From assembly GCA_963702535.1 (NCBI GenBank), contig CAVPDG010000012.1, positions 1 to 64,000 of the forward strand: a stretch of DNA of 64,000 bases, written 5' to 3'. Shown in pieces: positions 42,296 to 51,452 of this stretch (positions are counted from its first letter, which is position 1; every line of letters starts with the position of its first letter). The notes below the pieces were generated by a model. That model was not told the DNA's origin. It saw nothing but the letters and a program-made list of their open reading frames with translations, and did not search any database. The stretch is from CAVPDG01 sp963702535 (GTDB taxonomy: Bacteria > Chloroflexota > Anaerolineae > Anaerolineales > UBA4823). The position numbers and the translations under genes are program-made.

Positions 42296-43882
42296 CTACT
42301 TCTGGTTTTCCAGGCGAGCAAGGGCTTGCGCCTGTAGCTCACGGCGATTGATTTTCCCTGTTGAGGTGCGAGGAAAGTCAGGCGCCAGCAGGATTCGCAC
42401 CGGGATTGCATAAGGAGGTAAGCGACGAGAGATATGCTCAACCAGCTCACTCTCATTGATACTCTGACCTTGTCGGGCAATGATAGACGCCTCGATCAGG
42501 TTGCTCCCTTGCCCATCCGGCACCGGATACGCTGCTGCTTCTTGCACTGAAGCATGCGATAGCAGAGCCACTTCAATTTCATCCAGCTCGACCCGGTAAC
42601 CGCGCGTTTTTATTTGCCGGTCCTTCCGTCCCAGGTAGCGATAATCACCTTGCGCATCCATCTGCACCAGATCACCCGTGCGATAGAAGATATCCTCAAA
42701 GTTCCCGAGAGCCGGACGCTTGTAAAATCCCTGTGCGGTCTTATCCGGTTGCCCCCAATAACCCTTCATCACAACACCGCCACGGATCAGTAGCTCACCC
42801 ACTTCCCCGGGAGCCACCGGTTTATCATCCAGATCAAGTACCAGATCCTCAATATTTGCGCATGCTTTCCCGATGGGAATAGTCTCGTCAGAATCCTCGG
42901 CTAGCTTAGGGACATGGTAGAACGTACAAACGTTGGTCTCAGTGGGTCCATACAGGTTGCTAAAACGGACATCCGGGAACATGCTCATGACTGTGCGTAA
43001 GTGTTTTGTAGGGAACACCTCCCCTGCAAACAGTATCCAGCGCAGAGCGCTGAGGTCTCTGGATTGGACAGCGCCGTGTTGCATCAGTTGGATCAAGGCA
43101 AAGGGCACTGAGTACCAGACCGATATTCGCTCTCTCTCCATCAAACGTGACATATCCGCGGGAAATTTGGTCAACGCTTCGGGGATGATCACCGTTGCCG
43201 CGCCAGCGATGGCGCCGGCAAAGAAATCGAATGTCGAGAGGTCAAAATGGAGAGGCGCATGGTTGCTTAACCGATCTTCGTAGGTGATAGCGTAAGTGTC
43301 TACCGCCCATTCCGCAAAGCTTAAGCCGCTCCTGTGGGTGTGCATGATCCCTTTGGGAACGCCGGTGGAACCGGATGTATACAGGATATAGGCAAGATCC
43401 TGCTCAGTAAGATTGAGATTCAACGAATGCGACGGGGTAGAAAAGACATCTTCCCAGCTGACACATTCGGCAGGCAACTCAGCCGGCGGTGTGATCCCGA
43501 TGAGAAATTGTGGTCCGTCGCCTTCATGATAAACCTGGCGCAGCGCTTCGACCTTTGCATCCTTAGTCAATAAATGGCGTATGCCACAATCCCGCATCAC
43601 AAAGCCAATCCGCGCCACGGGAGCAAATGGATCCAGCGGCACGTATGCGCCGCCGGCTTTCATAATACCATACAGAGCAACCGCCAACTCCAGCCCTTTG
43701 TTCATGAATATGCCCACACGCTCGCCACGCTTCAAACCCTGTTCAAGGAGCAAGCGCGCCAGGCTATTTGAGCGTGTTTCCAGCTCGCTAAACGATAGGC
43801 ATTGGCTTGAAAAGCACACTGCTGGGCGGTCTGGGTGCCTTTCAGCAGAGTTGGTTATCGACTGAGGGAGAAGGTATAACAT
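42296..43882 (-). CDS. Stand-alone amino-acid adenylation enzyme, predicted L-proline specific
   Basis: A 528-residue NRPS-type A domain. Core motifs are YILYTSGSTGVPKG (166-179), NLYGPTET (309-316), YRTGDLV (400-406), GRKDRQIKTRGYRVEL (418-433) and the catalytic Lys510 in TSTGKINRR. Asp214 (HFDLSTFDFF) is the residue that binds the amino group, so the substrate is an amino acid. By hand alignment with PheA the ten pocket residues are D214 L215 F218 Y257 L284 A286 L310 V318 C319 K510. From memory, DLxYLALVCK is the pocket of prolyl-loading enzymes PltF, RedM and CloN4. AGGAG precedes the ATG. It should load the neighbouring carrier. Confidence 0.88.
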   Translation of the reverse strand: MLYLLPQSITNSAERHPDRPAVCFSSQCLSFSELETRSNSLARLLLEQGLKRGERVGIFMNKGLELAVALYGIMKAGGAYVPLDPFAPVARIGFVMRDCGIRHLLTKDAKVEALRQVYHEGDGPQFLIGITPPAELPAECVSWEDVFSTPSHSLNLNLTEQDLAYILYTSGSTGVPKGIMHTHRSGLSFAEWAVDTYAITYEDRLSNHAPLHFDLSTFDFFAGAIAGAATVIIPEALTKFPADMSRLMERERISVWYSVPFALIQLMQHGAVQSRDLSALRWILFAGEVFPTKHLRTVMSMFPDVRFSNLYGPTETNVCTFYHVPKLAEDSDETIPIGKACANIEDLVLDLDDKPVAPGEVGELLIRGGVVMKGYWGQPDKTAQGFYKRPALGNFEDIFYRTGDLVQMDAQGDYRYLGRKDRQIKTRGYRVELDEIEVALLSHASVQEAAAYPVPDGQGSNLIEASIIARQGQSINESELVEHISRRLPPYAIPVRILLAPDFPRTSTGKINRRELQAQALARLENQK

Positions 43883-43901
43883 TTTGCGCTACTCCTGTTG
43901 C

Positions 43902-45047
43902 TTATAATCCCAGTAGGCGGGCGATGATATTGCGCTGGATATCAGACGTACCGGAATATATCGTCCCGCCGATGGCATCGCGTAAATCTCTTTCCACTTC
44001 GAACTCGGTCATATACCCGTACCCCCCAAGCGTGCGGATAGCGTCCAACCCTGACTGGACAAAGCATTCGCTCAAATAGAGCTTCGCCATGGCAGCTTCC
44101 ATAACCGCCGAGTGACCGTTCTTCTTAAGCCACGCCACTTTATATAAGAGCAGGCGTGCCGTTTCGAGGCGCACCTTCATATCCACAACCCGATTGGCTA
44201 CAGACTGGAATTTTCCAATCGGCTGGTCATACTGCACCCGGTCACGAGCATACTGGATGCAAGTCTCTAACTGGTGTTCCATTGCTCCCAGGTGGCTGGC
44301 AAGGATGCAACTGCGCTCCCATTCCATCGAGTGATTGAATATCCGCGACCCGGCGCCTTCCGGACCAAGACGATTCTCCTCAGGGATGAAACAATCCTGT
44401 AACACCAACTCGCCCATCGGCGATGTGCGCAAGCCCATTTTTTCGATATCCCGGCTGATAGAGAATCCAGGCGTGCCCTTTTCAACGATAAAGCCAGTAA
44501 TACCCCACATTCCTTTCGTCGAATCGACTGTTGCAAAAACCACTGCAAGATCAGCCACGGGTGCATTTGTAACGAACATCTTGCTGCCATTGAGCAGATA
44601 ACCACCCTCTCTCCGTTCAGCGCGGGTGCGCAGGTGATAAGCATCTGAGCCTGTATCAGGCTCGGTCATACCATGCGCCCCGATGAGTTCGCCGCGACAC
44701 AAGGCAGGCAGGTATCTTTCCTTCTGCGCATCTGTCCCAAAGGTAAATATCGGCATCTGAACGCTCCACATTTGAGCGTTGATGCCAAACACCAGTCCAT
44801 TATCTCGGCAGGCATATCCCAACCCTTCCATAGTAAGCATGGTGGTCAGGATATCTGCATCTGCGCCGCCATACTTTTCAGGGAAAGGCAATCCTTGAAT
44901 ACCAAAATCAGCGCATTTCTTCCAGAGTTCCCGAGAAAAAATCCCCTGCCGGTCGCGCTCGATCATGTCGCGGTTCAACTCTTTCTGCGCAAAATCAATT
45001 ACAGCCTTCTTGAAGACAAGCTGATCATCCGTCCAAGAAAATTCCAT
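43902..45047 (-). CDS. Acyl-CoA dehydrogenase family flavoprotein, predicted prolyl-carrier dehydrogenase
   Basis: A 381-residue ACAD-fold enzyme. MTEPDTGSDA (127-136), FVTNAPVADLAVV (158-170), SMEWERSCILASHLGAM (240-256), RVQYDQPIGKFQSVANRV (270-287) and IYSGTSDIQRNIIARLLGL at the end. The usual C-terminal base Glu (YEGT) is Ser365 (YSGT), whereas Glu244 in WER sits at the isovaleryl-CoA dehydrogenase base position. From memory this is also the pattern of PltE/RedW-type L-prolyl-carrier dehydrogenases. GGAGGT precedes the ATG. Beside the adenylation and carrier genes, the likely reaction is oxidation of prolyl-S-carrier to pyrrole-2-carboxyl-S-carrier. Confidence 0.88.
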   Translation of the reverse strand: MEFSWTDDQLVFKKAVIDFAQKELNRDMIERDRQGIFSRELWKKCADFGIQGLPFPEKYGGADADILTTMLTMEGLGYACRDNGLVFGINAQMWSVQMPIFTFGTDAQKERYLPALCRGELIGAHGMTEPDTGSDAYHLRTRAERREGGYLLNGSKMFVTNAPVADLAVVFATVDSTKGMWGITGFIVEKGTPGFSISRDIEKMGLRTSPMGELVLQDCFIPEENRLGPEGAGSRIFNHSMEWERSCILASHLGAMEHQLETCIQYARDRVQYDQPIGKFQSVANRVVDMKVRLETARLLLYKVAWLKKNGHSAVMEAAMAKLYLSECFVQSGLDAIRTLGGYGYMTEFEVERDLRDAIGGTIYSGTSDIQRNIIARLLGL

Positions 45048-45087
45048 AAGACCTCCGCTTTACCGTTTCGCCATCATCTGACCCTGG

Positions 45088-46197
45088 TCATGCCAGCGCT
45101 TTCTGATATGCTGCCAGGGTTGCTTCACCAGCCCGGCGCCAGTTGTAATCTGCCAGAACACGCTGGCGCAAATCCTGTGGCACCGGTGAATTTAATGCAC
45201 TGACCACAGCCTGGCGGATGGACGGTGGTTCATCCGGCTCACAATACCAGGCATCGTCAAAGAAGTAGTCTTTCGCAGATCCAATCGAGGTACTTACGAT
45301 GCGACAACCAGCCGCAGCTGCCTCTAGCGATACCAAGCCTGGAGTTTCTCGCCAGCTCGGTAGGGCGTGAACGGCAGCCAGGGCATAGATGCCCGGCAGC
45401 TCGTCGTGCGGTAGCCTATCGATGAAGATCACATTTCCCCGTTCGGCACCTCGCGACTTGCAGGCTTCACCATATTGCGGAAATGCAGGATGGAACTGTC
45501 CTAGAAACACCAGCGGCACATTCAGATCAAAGGTTGCCTCGATCAAGCCAAGCTGATTCTTCACCGGGTTAACCATCCCCACCTCCAGCACAAAATCTCG
45601 CAAGCCATAATTCTGCAGGAATGCCTGGCTTGGCGGAGGAAGTTGCTTGTAGAGGTCTGTATCAATGCCATTGGGGACTACATCCACGCGGCGCAGGAAG
45701 CTGGCTGGGAGGCTAAAAGATTTACGGAGAAGCTCAGCCTCCGATTGTGAATTGGGTAAAATCCTCTGAGCTTGCTGCAGAAGATTGCGCTGTAAGCGCC
45801 ACTGGTTGTTGAGCGGGGCTTTAAACCGCTGCCATTGGATGTACAAACGCTTCACAATGGGCTTACCCAACCGGCTCGTCAGCGCTCGCCAACGCTTCCG
45901 ATCCTTGATTGCCATCTCATACCAATATGCCAGCAAATCCCAATAGATCGGGGAAAGCACCGTGGGTATACCCTTCTTCTGCAAAATGTGAAACGCACTC
46001 CAGGCATCCTCAGGCATTTGGATGTTGAATAGATGAGCAACATCACAACGCGCCAACTGATCCACGTCTTGCAGGTGGCAGGTTAGCGCTTCAATCCCCA
46101 GGTCTTCAAGAGCGCTCCTGGTTTTATCCAGTTGAACGGTGTCCCCCCCGGGATTGCTCAGGGAATCTGCCCGCCCATTGATCAAAACAACTCGCAT
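45088..46197 (-). CDS. Glycosyltransferase, GT4 type
   Basis: A 369-residue GT-B protein starting MRVVLINGRADSLSNPGGD. PNSQSEAELLRKSF and VVPNGIDTDLYKQL lie in the linker. The donor side has VLEVGMVNPVKNQLGLIEA, VIFIDRLPHDELPGIYALA and SWRETPGLVSLEAAAAGCRIVS (E-x7-E type). It lies 40 bases downstream of the alpha/alpha-barrel gene on the same strand and 40 bases before the dehydrogenase gene. Substrates are unknown. Confidence 0.88.
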   Translation of the reverse strand: MRVVLINGRADSLSNPGGDTVQLDKTRSALEDLGIEALTCHLQDVDQLARCDVAHLFNIQMPEDAWSAFHILQKKGIPTVLSPIYWDLLAYWYEMAIKDRKRWRALTSRLGKPIVKRLYIQWQRFKAPLNNQWRLQRNLLQQAQRILPNSQSEAELLRKSFSLPASFLRRVDVVPNGIDTDLYKQLPPPSQAFLQNYGLRDFVLEVGMVNPVKNQLGLIEATFDLNVPLVFLGQFHPAFPQYGEACKSRGAERGNVIFIDRLPHDELPGIYALAAVHALPSWRETPGLVSLEAAAAGCRIVSTSIGSAKDYFFDDAWYCEPDEPPSIRQAVVSALNSPVPQDLRQRVLADYNWRRAGEATLAAYQKALA

Positions 46198-46212
46198 GCT
46201 GATTATCTGGCT

Positions 46213-47437
46213 CTACTCGCTGCTTATAGCCGGCTCTGCTTCCAGGCGCTCCGCCAATATTAAGCTATCCGCGAAGAATTTAGCCGCCCAATTCAAATTG
46301 CGATACGGCTCATAACCTTCATAGATCGGGTAAGAGCCCGCAACACCACCCGCTACCCCTTGCTGGTCCGAAAATCGTGGCTGTCTTTGTTTTAGATAGC
46401 GGTTGGCAGTAATCGCGGCATCCAGGTAAGTTCTTTCTCCGGTGATCTGGTAGAGGCGTTGCCAGACAAGCGCCATCTGAGCATCACCGGTCAGGCAGCT
46501 CCACGATGTTTGCGATTTCCAGCCCACGCCATAGCGCGCGCGCAAGTAACCATCGCGGGTTTGGAGGCTGAGCAAGCTATCTGCTGCGGAGCGCGCCGAG
46601 CCGATCAATCTTTTGTCATCCAGAACCACCCCCGCTTCAAGAATGCCCTCGATGGTGTAAACGATCGTATGCGTAAGGGGATCCTCTTCCGGTGTAAAGC
46701 CAGCATTGCGATACCAGCCGTCCTCATCTTGCTGGGTCAATGCCCAGGCAAAATTCCGTACGGCGCTTGCCCGCTGCCGTTCATCATGGCTGACCAGGCT
46801 AAGCTGTAATAGCGCCCACGCTGTGCGGACGTTATAGGTGTGCACGTAGCTCTGCGATGTATATTTACGCCAACAGCCGTCATCATCCTGTATGTCCACA
46901 AGCCAGTTACCCGCTCGGTTAGCAGATATGAGATATTCCTGGCAAGAAGTCTCATTAAACGCTCTGACAAGCCCCTGGATAATCTGTCCAGTATCGAAAA
47001 CGATTGGGGCGCGCTCCCAATCCAGCCAGAGAGGTCCGATGGGGAAAGCTCCGCTGTCCAGTTGAAGGGTTAGCAACCAATCTGCCATGCGAACCGCACG
47101 CTCGCGGTAGGTTTCACTCTCATAACTGGCAGCGTAATCGAAAAATGTCGGGATGATATAACCGGTTGTCTCAGGGTAGGAGGGTCCCCAGCTCCCGCTG
47201 CGGACATCGTAAAAAGCAGAGACGCCGTGATCAGCTGTGGCATCTTGCGCCGCGCATAACCAGGACATGGTCGCCTGTAGGTGTTCCAGATTAGAGCCAA
47301 CGGCATAGGGCACACCCAGGGCGCCATGCATCACAGCCGAAGCGACGGAGGCGTCGCCGCGGGAGCGATACGCCCAGATAGAATCGCGTATGCGGTGATC
47401 GAACTCGCTCGCGCAGTAATTGTTTTACATTCGACAT
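46213..47437 (-). CDS. Alpha/alpha-toroid protein (six-hairpin glycosidase-like), N-terminal frameshift
   Basis: The continuous frame (46213-47334) has repeated helical hairpins with SGSWGPSYPETTGYIIPTFF, ADWLLTLQLDSGAFPIGPLW, GNWLVDIQDDDGCWRKY and DSLLSLQTRDGYLRARYGVG, a barrel fold shared by glycuronyl hydrolases, epimerases and terpene cyclases. No catalytic pair can be assigned. The frame stays open upstream as FDHRIRDSIWAYRSRGDASV but has a stop just before. An ATG at 47437 (MSNVKQLL) in another frame joins it if one base near 47420 is removed. It may trim or epimerise the glycan, or bind it. There is no signal peptide. Confidence 0.65.
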
Positions 47438-47477
47438 GGTGCTATTTGTACTCCCAGAGTTGATCTACAATAAAAGG

Positions 47478-48620
47478 TCAGACTTTCGGGACAACCGCTT
47501 CAGCGGAAGGTGATTTTTGATCATCGAACAGATCACTATAGGGATACTCCAGTTCTTTCTTCGTAAAAATTCCCCGTTTCAAATTTACCACCCACGCAAA
47601 TAACTTTGGGTTGATGCGGTACAGTATGTACAGCACCTCACCTTTAATATCGGAGGCATCCAGGCGCCGGGATTCTTTCAGCCATTCACCTACATATTCC
47701 TGAGATTTCTTTTCCTGCGGCGCACTGGCCGCCATCAAACGTAAGATACGCGCACGCTCTTGTACAGGCAGGTCCAGGAACTCGGGCCACCGGATCACCT
47801 CTGCCTGGCGCTCGGTGTCTCCAACTAACAGGTCGACCAGGAGCTCGTAGAAAGCATAAACTCGGACATCAAGCGAACAGCGGGAAAAACTCTTCAACCT
47901 TATAGCTTTTTCCCGGCAAAGTGCGTGCGACCTGGCGCGATCTGCTCGCTTGGTGTAGATGGTCATATTTGTCTGGTGGATGCGGTATAAGCACGTCTGC
48001 TGAGGTACATATCCAAAATCAACCAGCTCCGCGTAGCGCGTATAAAAATCCCAATCAGTGCCTAACCCAATGCGTGTATCAAAGCCAAGCTCATGCTCCA
48101 AAATTACCCGGTGACGCAACACCAGGGTTAATGGAGGACCAAACACATTCGGAGCACGCACAACCTGCTCGAAGACCCAACCTTCAAATGGACCACGACG
48201 ACGGCTGGATAGCGGCTTCAACATCCGCCCATCCTGATCGATATGCATACCATCTACATAAACACCACCACGCTCGGGATGAGCCTGTAAATAAGCCACA
48301 GTTAATTCCAAATGCTCCGGCAAATATACATCATCGGCATCTAAAAAAGCCACAAACTCGCCCTGCATGTTTGCCAGAGCTGTATTGCGTGCTGCCGCCT
48401 CGCCGCCGTTCGGCTGATTGACGATTGTTATCCGGCTGTCTGCATAGCGCGCGACGATATCCATTGTAGAATCGGTCGACCCATCATTGACAAGGATCAA
48501 TTCCCAATTCTCGTACGTTTGCGCCAGTAAGCTATCCAGCGCTTGCTGGATATACTTTTCAGCATTGTAGGCTGGCATCATCACACTGACCAGCCCAGGA
48601 GTTTCCCCGACCGATTTCAA
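47478..48620 (-). CDS. Glycosyltransferase family 2
   Basis: A 380-residue GT-A enzyme: LVSVMMPAYNAEKYIQQALD, LILVNDGSTDSTMDIVARY, NGGEAAARNTALANMQGEFV and AFLDADDVYLPEHLELT (DADD as the metal-binding DxD). The long C-terminal part (~250-380) is helical and unlike a known domain. It is separated by ~50 bases from the second 2-epimerase. Substrates are unknown. Confidence 0.92.
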   Translation of the reverse strand: MKSVGETPGLVSVMMPAYNAEKYIQQALDSLLAQTYENWELILVNDGSTDSTMDIVARYADSRITIVNQPNGGEAAARNTALANMQGEFVAFLDADDVYLPEHLELTVAYLQAHPERGGVYVDGMHIDQDGRMLKPLSSRRRGPFEGWVFEQVVRAPNVFGPPLTLVLRHRVILEHELGFDTRIGLGTDWDFYTRYAELVDFGYVPQQTCLYRIHQTNMTIYTKRADRARSHALCREKAIRLKSFSRCSLDVRVYAFYELLVDLLVGDTERQAEVIRWPEFLDLPVQERARILRLMAASAPQEKKSQEYVGEWLKESRRLDASDIKGEVLYILYRINPKLFAWVVNLKRGIFTKKELEYPYSDLFDDQKSPSAEAVVPKV

Positions 48621-48671
48621 ATGTCTTCTATCCCCTTAACCAGAAGAAAAATAAACCAATGATTACTGGTG

Positions 48672-49766
48672 TCAGGCTTGCGCCAGGATCTCGACGATCC
48701 GATCAGCCGCCCGACCATCCCAATATTCTGGAAGCTGTCTGCCGCTCGTTGGTGGGGCGCTGAGCACCTCATCCAGGATGGCTGAGACTTTGTGGGGGTC
48801 CGTCCCTGCTAACCGGTTCGTCCCCTGATAAATCGTGACCGGTCTCTCGGTATTCTCTCGCAGCGTCATGCAGGGTATTCTCAATACGGTCGTCTCTTCC
48901 TGGATGCCTCCCGAATCCGTTAAAACCAGACGAGCTTCGCTCATCAGGCTGACAAACGCCAAATACCCGAGAGGTGGCGTCACAATCACTTGTGGAAAAG
49001 AGTGGATTTTTTTTGCCAGTCCACTCTCCTCCAGGCGCGCCCGTGTGCGTGGGTGAATCGGGAAAATTACCGGCAGTTTGCTTGCCAGCTCCTCCAACAG
49101 ATCCACCATACCCCTCAACGAGATGACATCATCCACATTCGAGGGACGGTGCAGCGTGAGTAAGGCGTACTTGCCAGGTAAAACCCGGTATTCATTCCAT
49201 GCCTCCCGCTGGTGGGCAATATCCCGGAAGCGCAACAGCGTATCCACCATAACATTCCCGACGAAATATATTCTTCCTGGAGGGATGCCCTCTCGTTGCA
49301 GGTTCTCATCAGCATCTCTGGAAGGAGTAAACAGGTAATCGGAGAGATGGTCGGTTAGGATTCGGTTGAATTCCTCGGGCATCCCGCGGTCATAGCTGCG
49401 CAAGCCAGCCTCTACATGAGCCAGGCGGACACCTAGCTTGTTCGCTGCCAGGGCGCCCATCACCGTGGAATTGACATCCCCAACCACAATAAATAGATCG
49501 GGTTTCCAGTCAATCACTTCCTGCTCAAGCGCGATCAAGATTCGCCCCATCTGCTGTAGTGGGCTGAGCGCGCCAACGCCCAGGTAAATGTCCGGCTGCG
49601 GCAACCGCAGCTCATCAAAGAAGATCTTGGACATCTCGTCATCATAGTGCTGACCGGTATGCACCAATCGCGTGCTAAAACGAGTATCCCCTGCCATGAC
49701 ATCCATAATGGCAGCAGCCTTCATCATATTGGGACGAGCGCCGACAAGGATCATTACTCGCATCAT
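48672..49766 (-). CDS. wecB: UDP-N-acetylglucosamine 2-epimerase, copy 2
   Basis: A 364-residue non-hydrolysing 2-epimerase family protein: ILVGARPNMMKAAAIMDVM, LVHTGQHYDDEMSKIFFDEL, VVGDVNSTVMGALAA, AHVEAGLRSYDRGMPEE, LTLHRPSNVDD and VLTDSGGIQEETTVL. GARPN replaces GTRPE seen in copy 1, placing it in a different subgroup (WbpI-like epimerases acting on other UDP-HexNAc derivatives are possible). It has about 115 bases of gene-free sequence upstream. Confidence 0.9.
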   Translation of the reverse strand: MMRVMILVGARPNMMKAAAIMDVMAGDTRFSTRLVHTGQHYDDEMSKIFFDELRLPQPDIYLGVGALSPLQQMGRILIALEQEVIDWKPDLFIVVGDVNSTVMGALAANKLGVRLAHVEAGLRSYDRGMPEEFNRILTDHLSDYLFTPSRDADENLQREGIPPGRIYFVGNVMVDTLLRFRDIAHQREAWNEYRVLPGKYALLTLHRPSNVDDVISLRGMVDLLEELASKLPVIFPIHPRTRARLEESGLAKKIHSFPQVIVTPPLGYLAFVSLMSEARLVLTDSGGIQEETTVLRIPCMTLRENTERPVTIYQGTNRLAGTDPHKVSAILDEVLSAPPTSGRQLPEYWDGRAADRIVEILAQA

Positions 49767-49882
49767 AGAACTATGGCATGATTCCCTTCTGGCATCTAAA
49801 ATTTCCCTACCTCGAAACGGCTCTAACCGGATAATTTTGCTATTATAAACCGTGTTAGCTGCTATTCAATAGGCTCCCGGTT

Positions 49883-51448
49883 CTATCTTTGCAGCGCTCC
49901 GTAGATTGTCCCGTCAGCGTATTGTCCCAGGACCCGGAAACTCAACTCACCCGCCAGCTCCCGCTCATTGGGTAAATTAGGCCAGTCCAATCCCTTGAAA
50001 TAAACTAACACGCCGCCCTTTTCAATGCTTTTTAACATGGCTTGCATATGCGCCGGATAATCCTGATTCGGGCGTTGCAGCATCACGTCAAATTTTCGAG
50101 GCAGCCCCTGCGCCGGTCTACCGGTTTGGAGGAAGATACCATCGGGAGCATTGCTATAAATGACCGTTCCATCCGGAGCATTGCGCAGGCTTTCTAGCAC
50201 CGGAGATTGCTGCCAGGCAGCACTGTTAAAGCCATTTCCTGCCTGGTAGGATTGCTGCAAGCGTTCGCTGCCAGTCACCAGATAGGTAGAACAAAATACG
50301 ACGAGCAGGATCAAGAGCGCCCATTTAATAAAACCGTGCTTGCCCAATAGCGTGTTAGCCTCGATCAAGGCGTAACAAGATAGGATTAACCCAACAACAA
50401 ATACTGGCGATAGGATACGCCGGTCCAACGGCGTGTTGGCGTCAAAGAATGTTAAAGAGAAAACGAGGGTCAAGGGGTAGACCAGAAGAAAAATTAGGAG
50501 TAGTTTCACTTCTGCCGGAACAGTTTCTAGGCGAGAAGCGATGGACCTGCTTCGATCCACCTTCCCCTGGATCAAGGCATAATAAACAACCGCACAGATT
50601 GCAAGAAACGCCAATCCGACAACCGCCGCTTTAACCCAGGTGCGAGCGCTGTCCGGAATAAAAAACCAGGACGCCAGTGTTGTTAATGCCTGGGAAATCT
50701 GAAGCTTACCGATTGGATGAAATGCAAGTTCGCGATTGGCAGCGGTACCCGTGGCTGTGATATTGCTGAGCAGCCAGAGCAACATGGGCGCTGAGCTGAT
50801 CACCGTGAATATCAATGCCTCTCGCAAGCGGCGTGCCGGTTTTGCCGGTACCAAAAGCAGGATTGCGATAGCACCGGTAAGAATATAAGCCGCACCGGCG
50901 AAACGGGTCAATAAGGTAAGGCTGGCGAGAATAGCAGCACTGACCAGCCGGCCCATTCTTTGAGTGGTTAGATACCTCCCGAGTACGATCATGCTTAGCA
51001 GACCGAGGAAAATAAAAAGCGACTCCGACCAAGCCATCAAGTGGATCTCAAGCATCACTACCGATGACATATACAGCAGCGCGCCAGCCAGGGCTATCCA
51101 GCGCTCACCTGAGCCAGCCCATTGGGAGATCATCCATCCAACCAGAAATATGTTTGCCCCGAACAAGATTACATTTACCCAACGGGCAGCGATTAAGGCT
51201 TCCACCCCCGATATTGCCACGATAGCCAGGAGAGTTGAATAGAGCGGAGGCAAATGCGTCAGCGGGGTATTGCTCCCATCTACAGCTGGCAAGCTATAGC
51301 CGTGTCCTTGCAGCATATTGCGCGCAGCTCCAATGTAATAGACTGAGTCAGGAGACGCACCGATGCCCCAGCGTGTTCCCCCTATCAGCGCTACACATCC
51401 AATCAGGACAAGCACGAGGAGCAAGAACATGAAAAGACTGGATTTCAT
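49883..51448 (-). CDS. ArnT/GT39-like membrane glycosyltransferase, second copy
   Basis: About 521 residues from ATG 51448 (MKSSLFMFLLLVLVLIGC), four bases after the upstream stop; the longer frame into that gene is rejected. There are ten or more helices, with the first outer loop WGIGASPDSVYYIGAARNML (PDS acidic site) and GYSLPAVDGSNTPLTHLPPL, as in ArnT/PMT enzymes using polyprenyl-phosphate sugars. The C-terminal soluble part contains YSNAPDGIFLQTGRPAQGLP. It is weakly similar in design to 22800-24167. Confidence 0.83.
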   Translation of the reverse strand: MKSSLFMFLLLVLVLIGCVALIGGTRWGIGASPDSVYYIGAARNMLQGHGYSLPAVDGSNTPLTHLPPLYSTLLAIVAISGVEALIAARWVNVILFGANIFLVGWMISQWAGSGERWIALAGALLYMSSVVMLEIHLMAWSESLFIFLGLLSMIVLGRYLTTQRMGRLVSAAILASLTLLTRFAGAAYILTGAIAILLLVPAKPARRLREALIFTVISSAPMLLWLLSNITATGTAANRELAFHPIGKLQISQALTTLASWFFIPDSARTWVKAAVVGLAFLAICAVVYYALIQGKVDRSRSIASRLETVPAEVKLLLIFLLVYPLTLVFSLTFFDANTPLDRRILSPVFVVGLILSCYALIEANTLLGKHGFIKWALLILLVVFCSTYLVTGSERLQQSYQAGNGFNSAAWQQSPVLESLRNAPDGTVIYSNAPDGIFLQTGRPAQGLPRKFDVMLQRPNQDYPAHMQAMLKSIEKGGVLVYFKGLDWPNLPNERELAGELSFRVLGQYADGTIYGALQR

Positions 51449-51452
51449 GAAA

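Noticed and set aside
42296..43882. D-alanine-activating DltA-like role for the adenylation enzyme
   Set aside because: No DltB/DltD-type genes are nearby, the pocket residues fit a prolyl-type code better, and the adjacent ACAD would have no role in D-alanylation. Not fully excluded.
46213..47334. Terpene cyclase
   Set aside because: Although the toroid repeats resemble it, the DxDD and DCTAE motifs are missing and the context is glycan synthesis.
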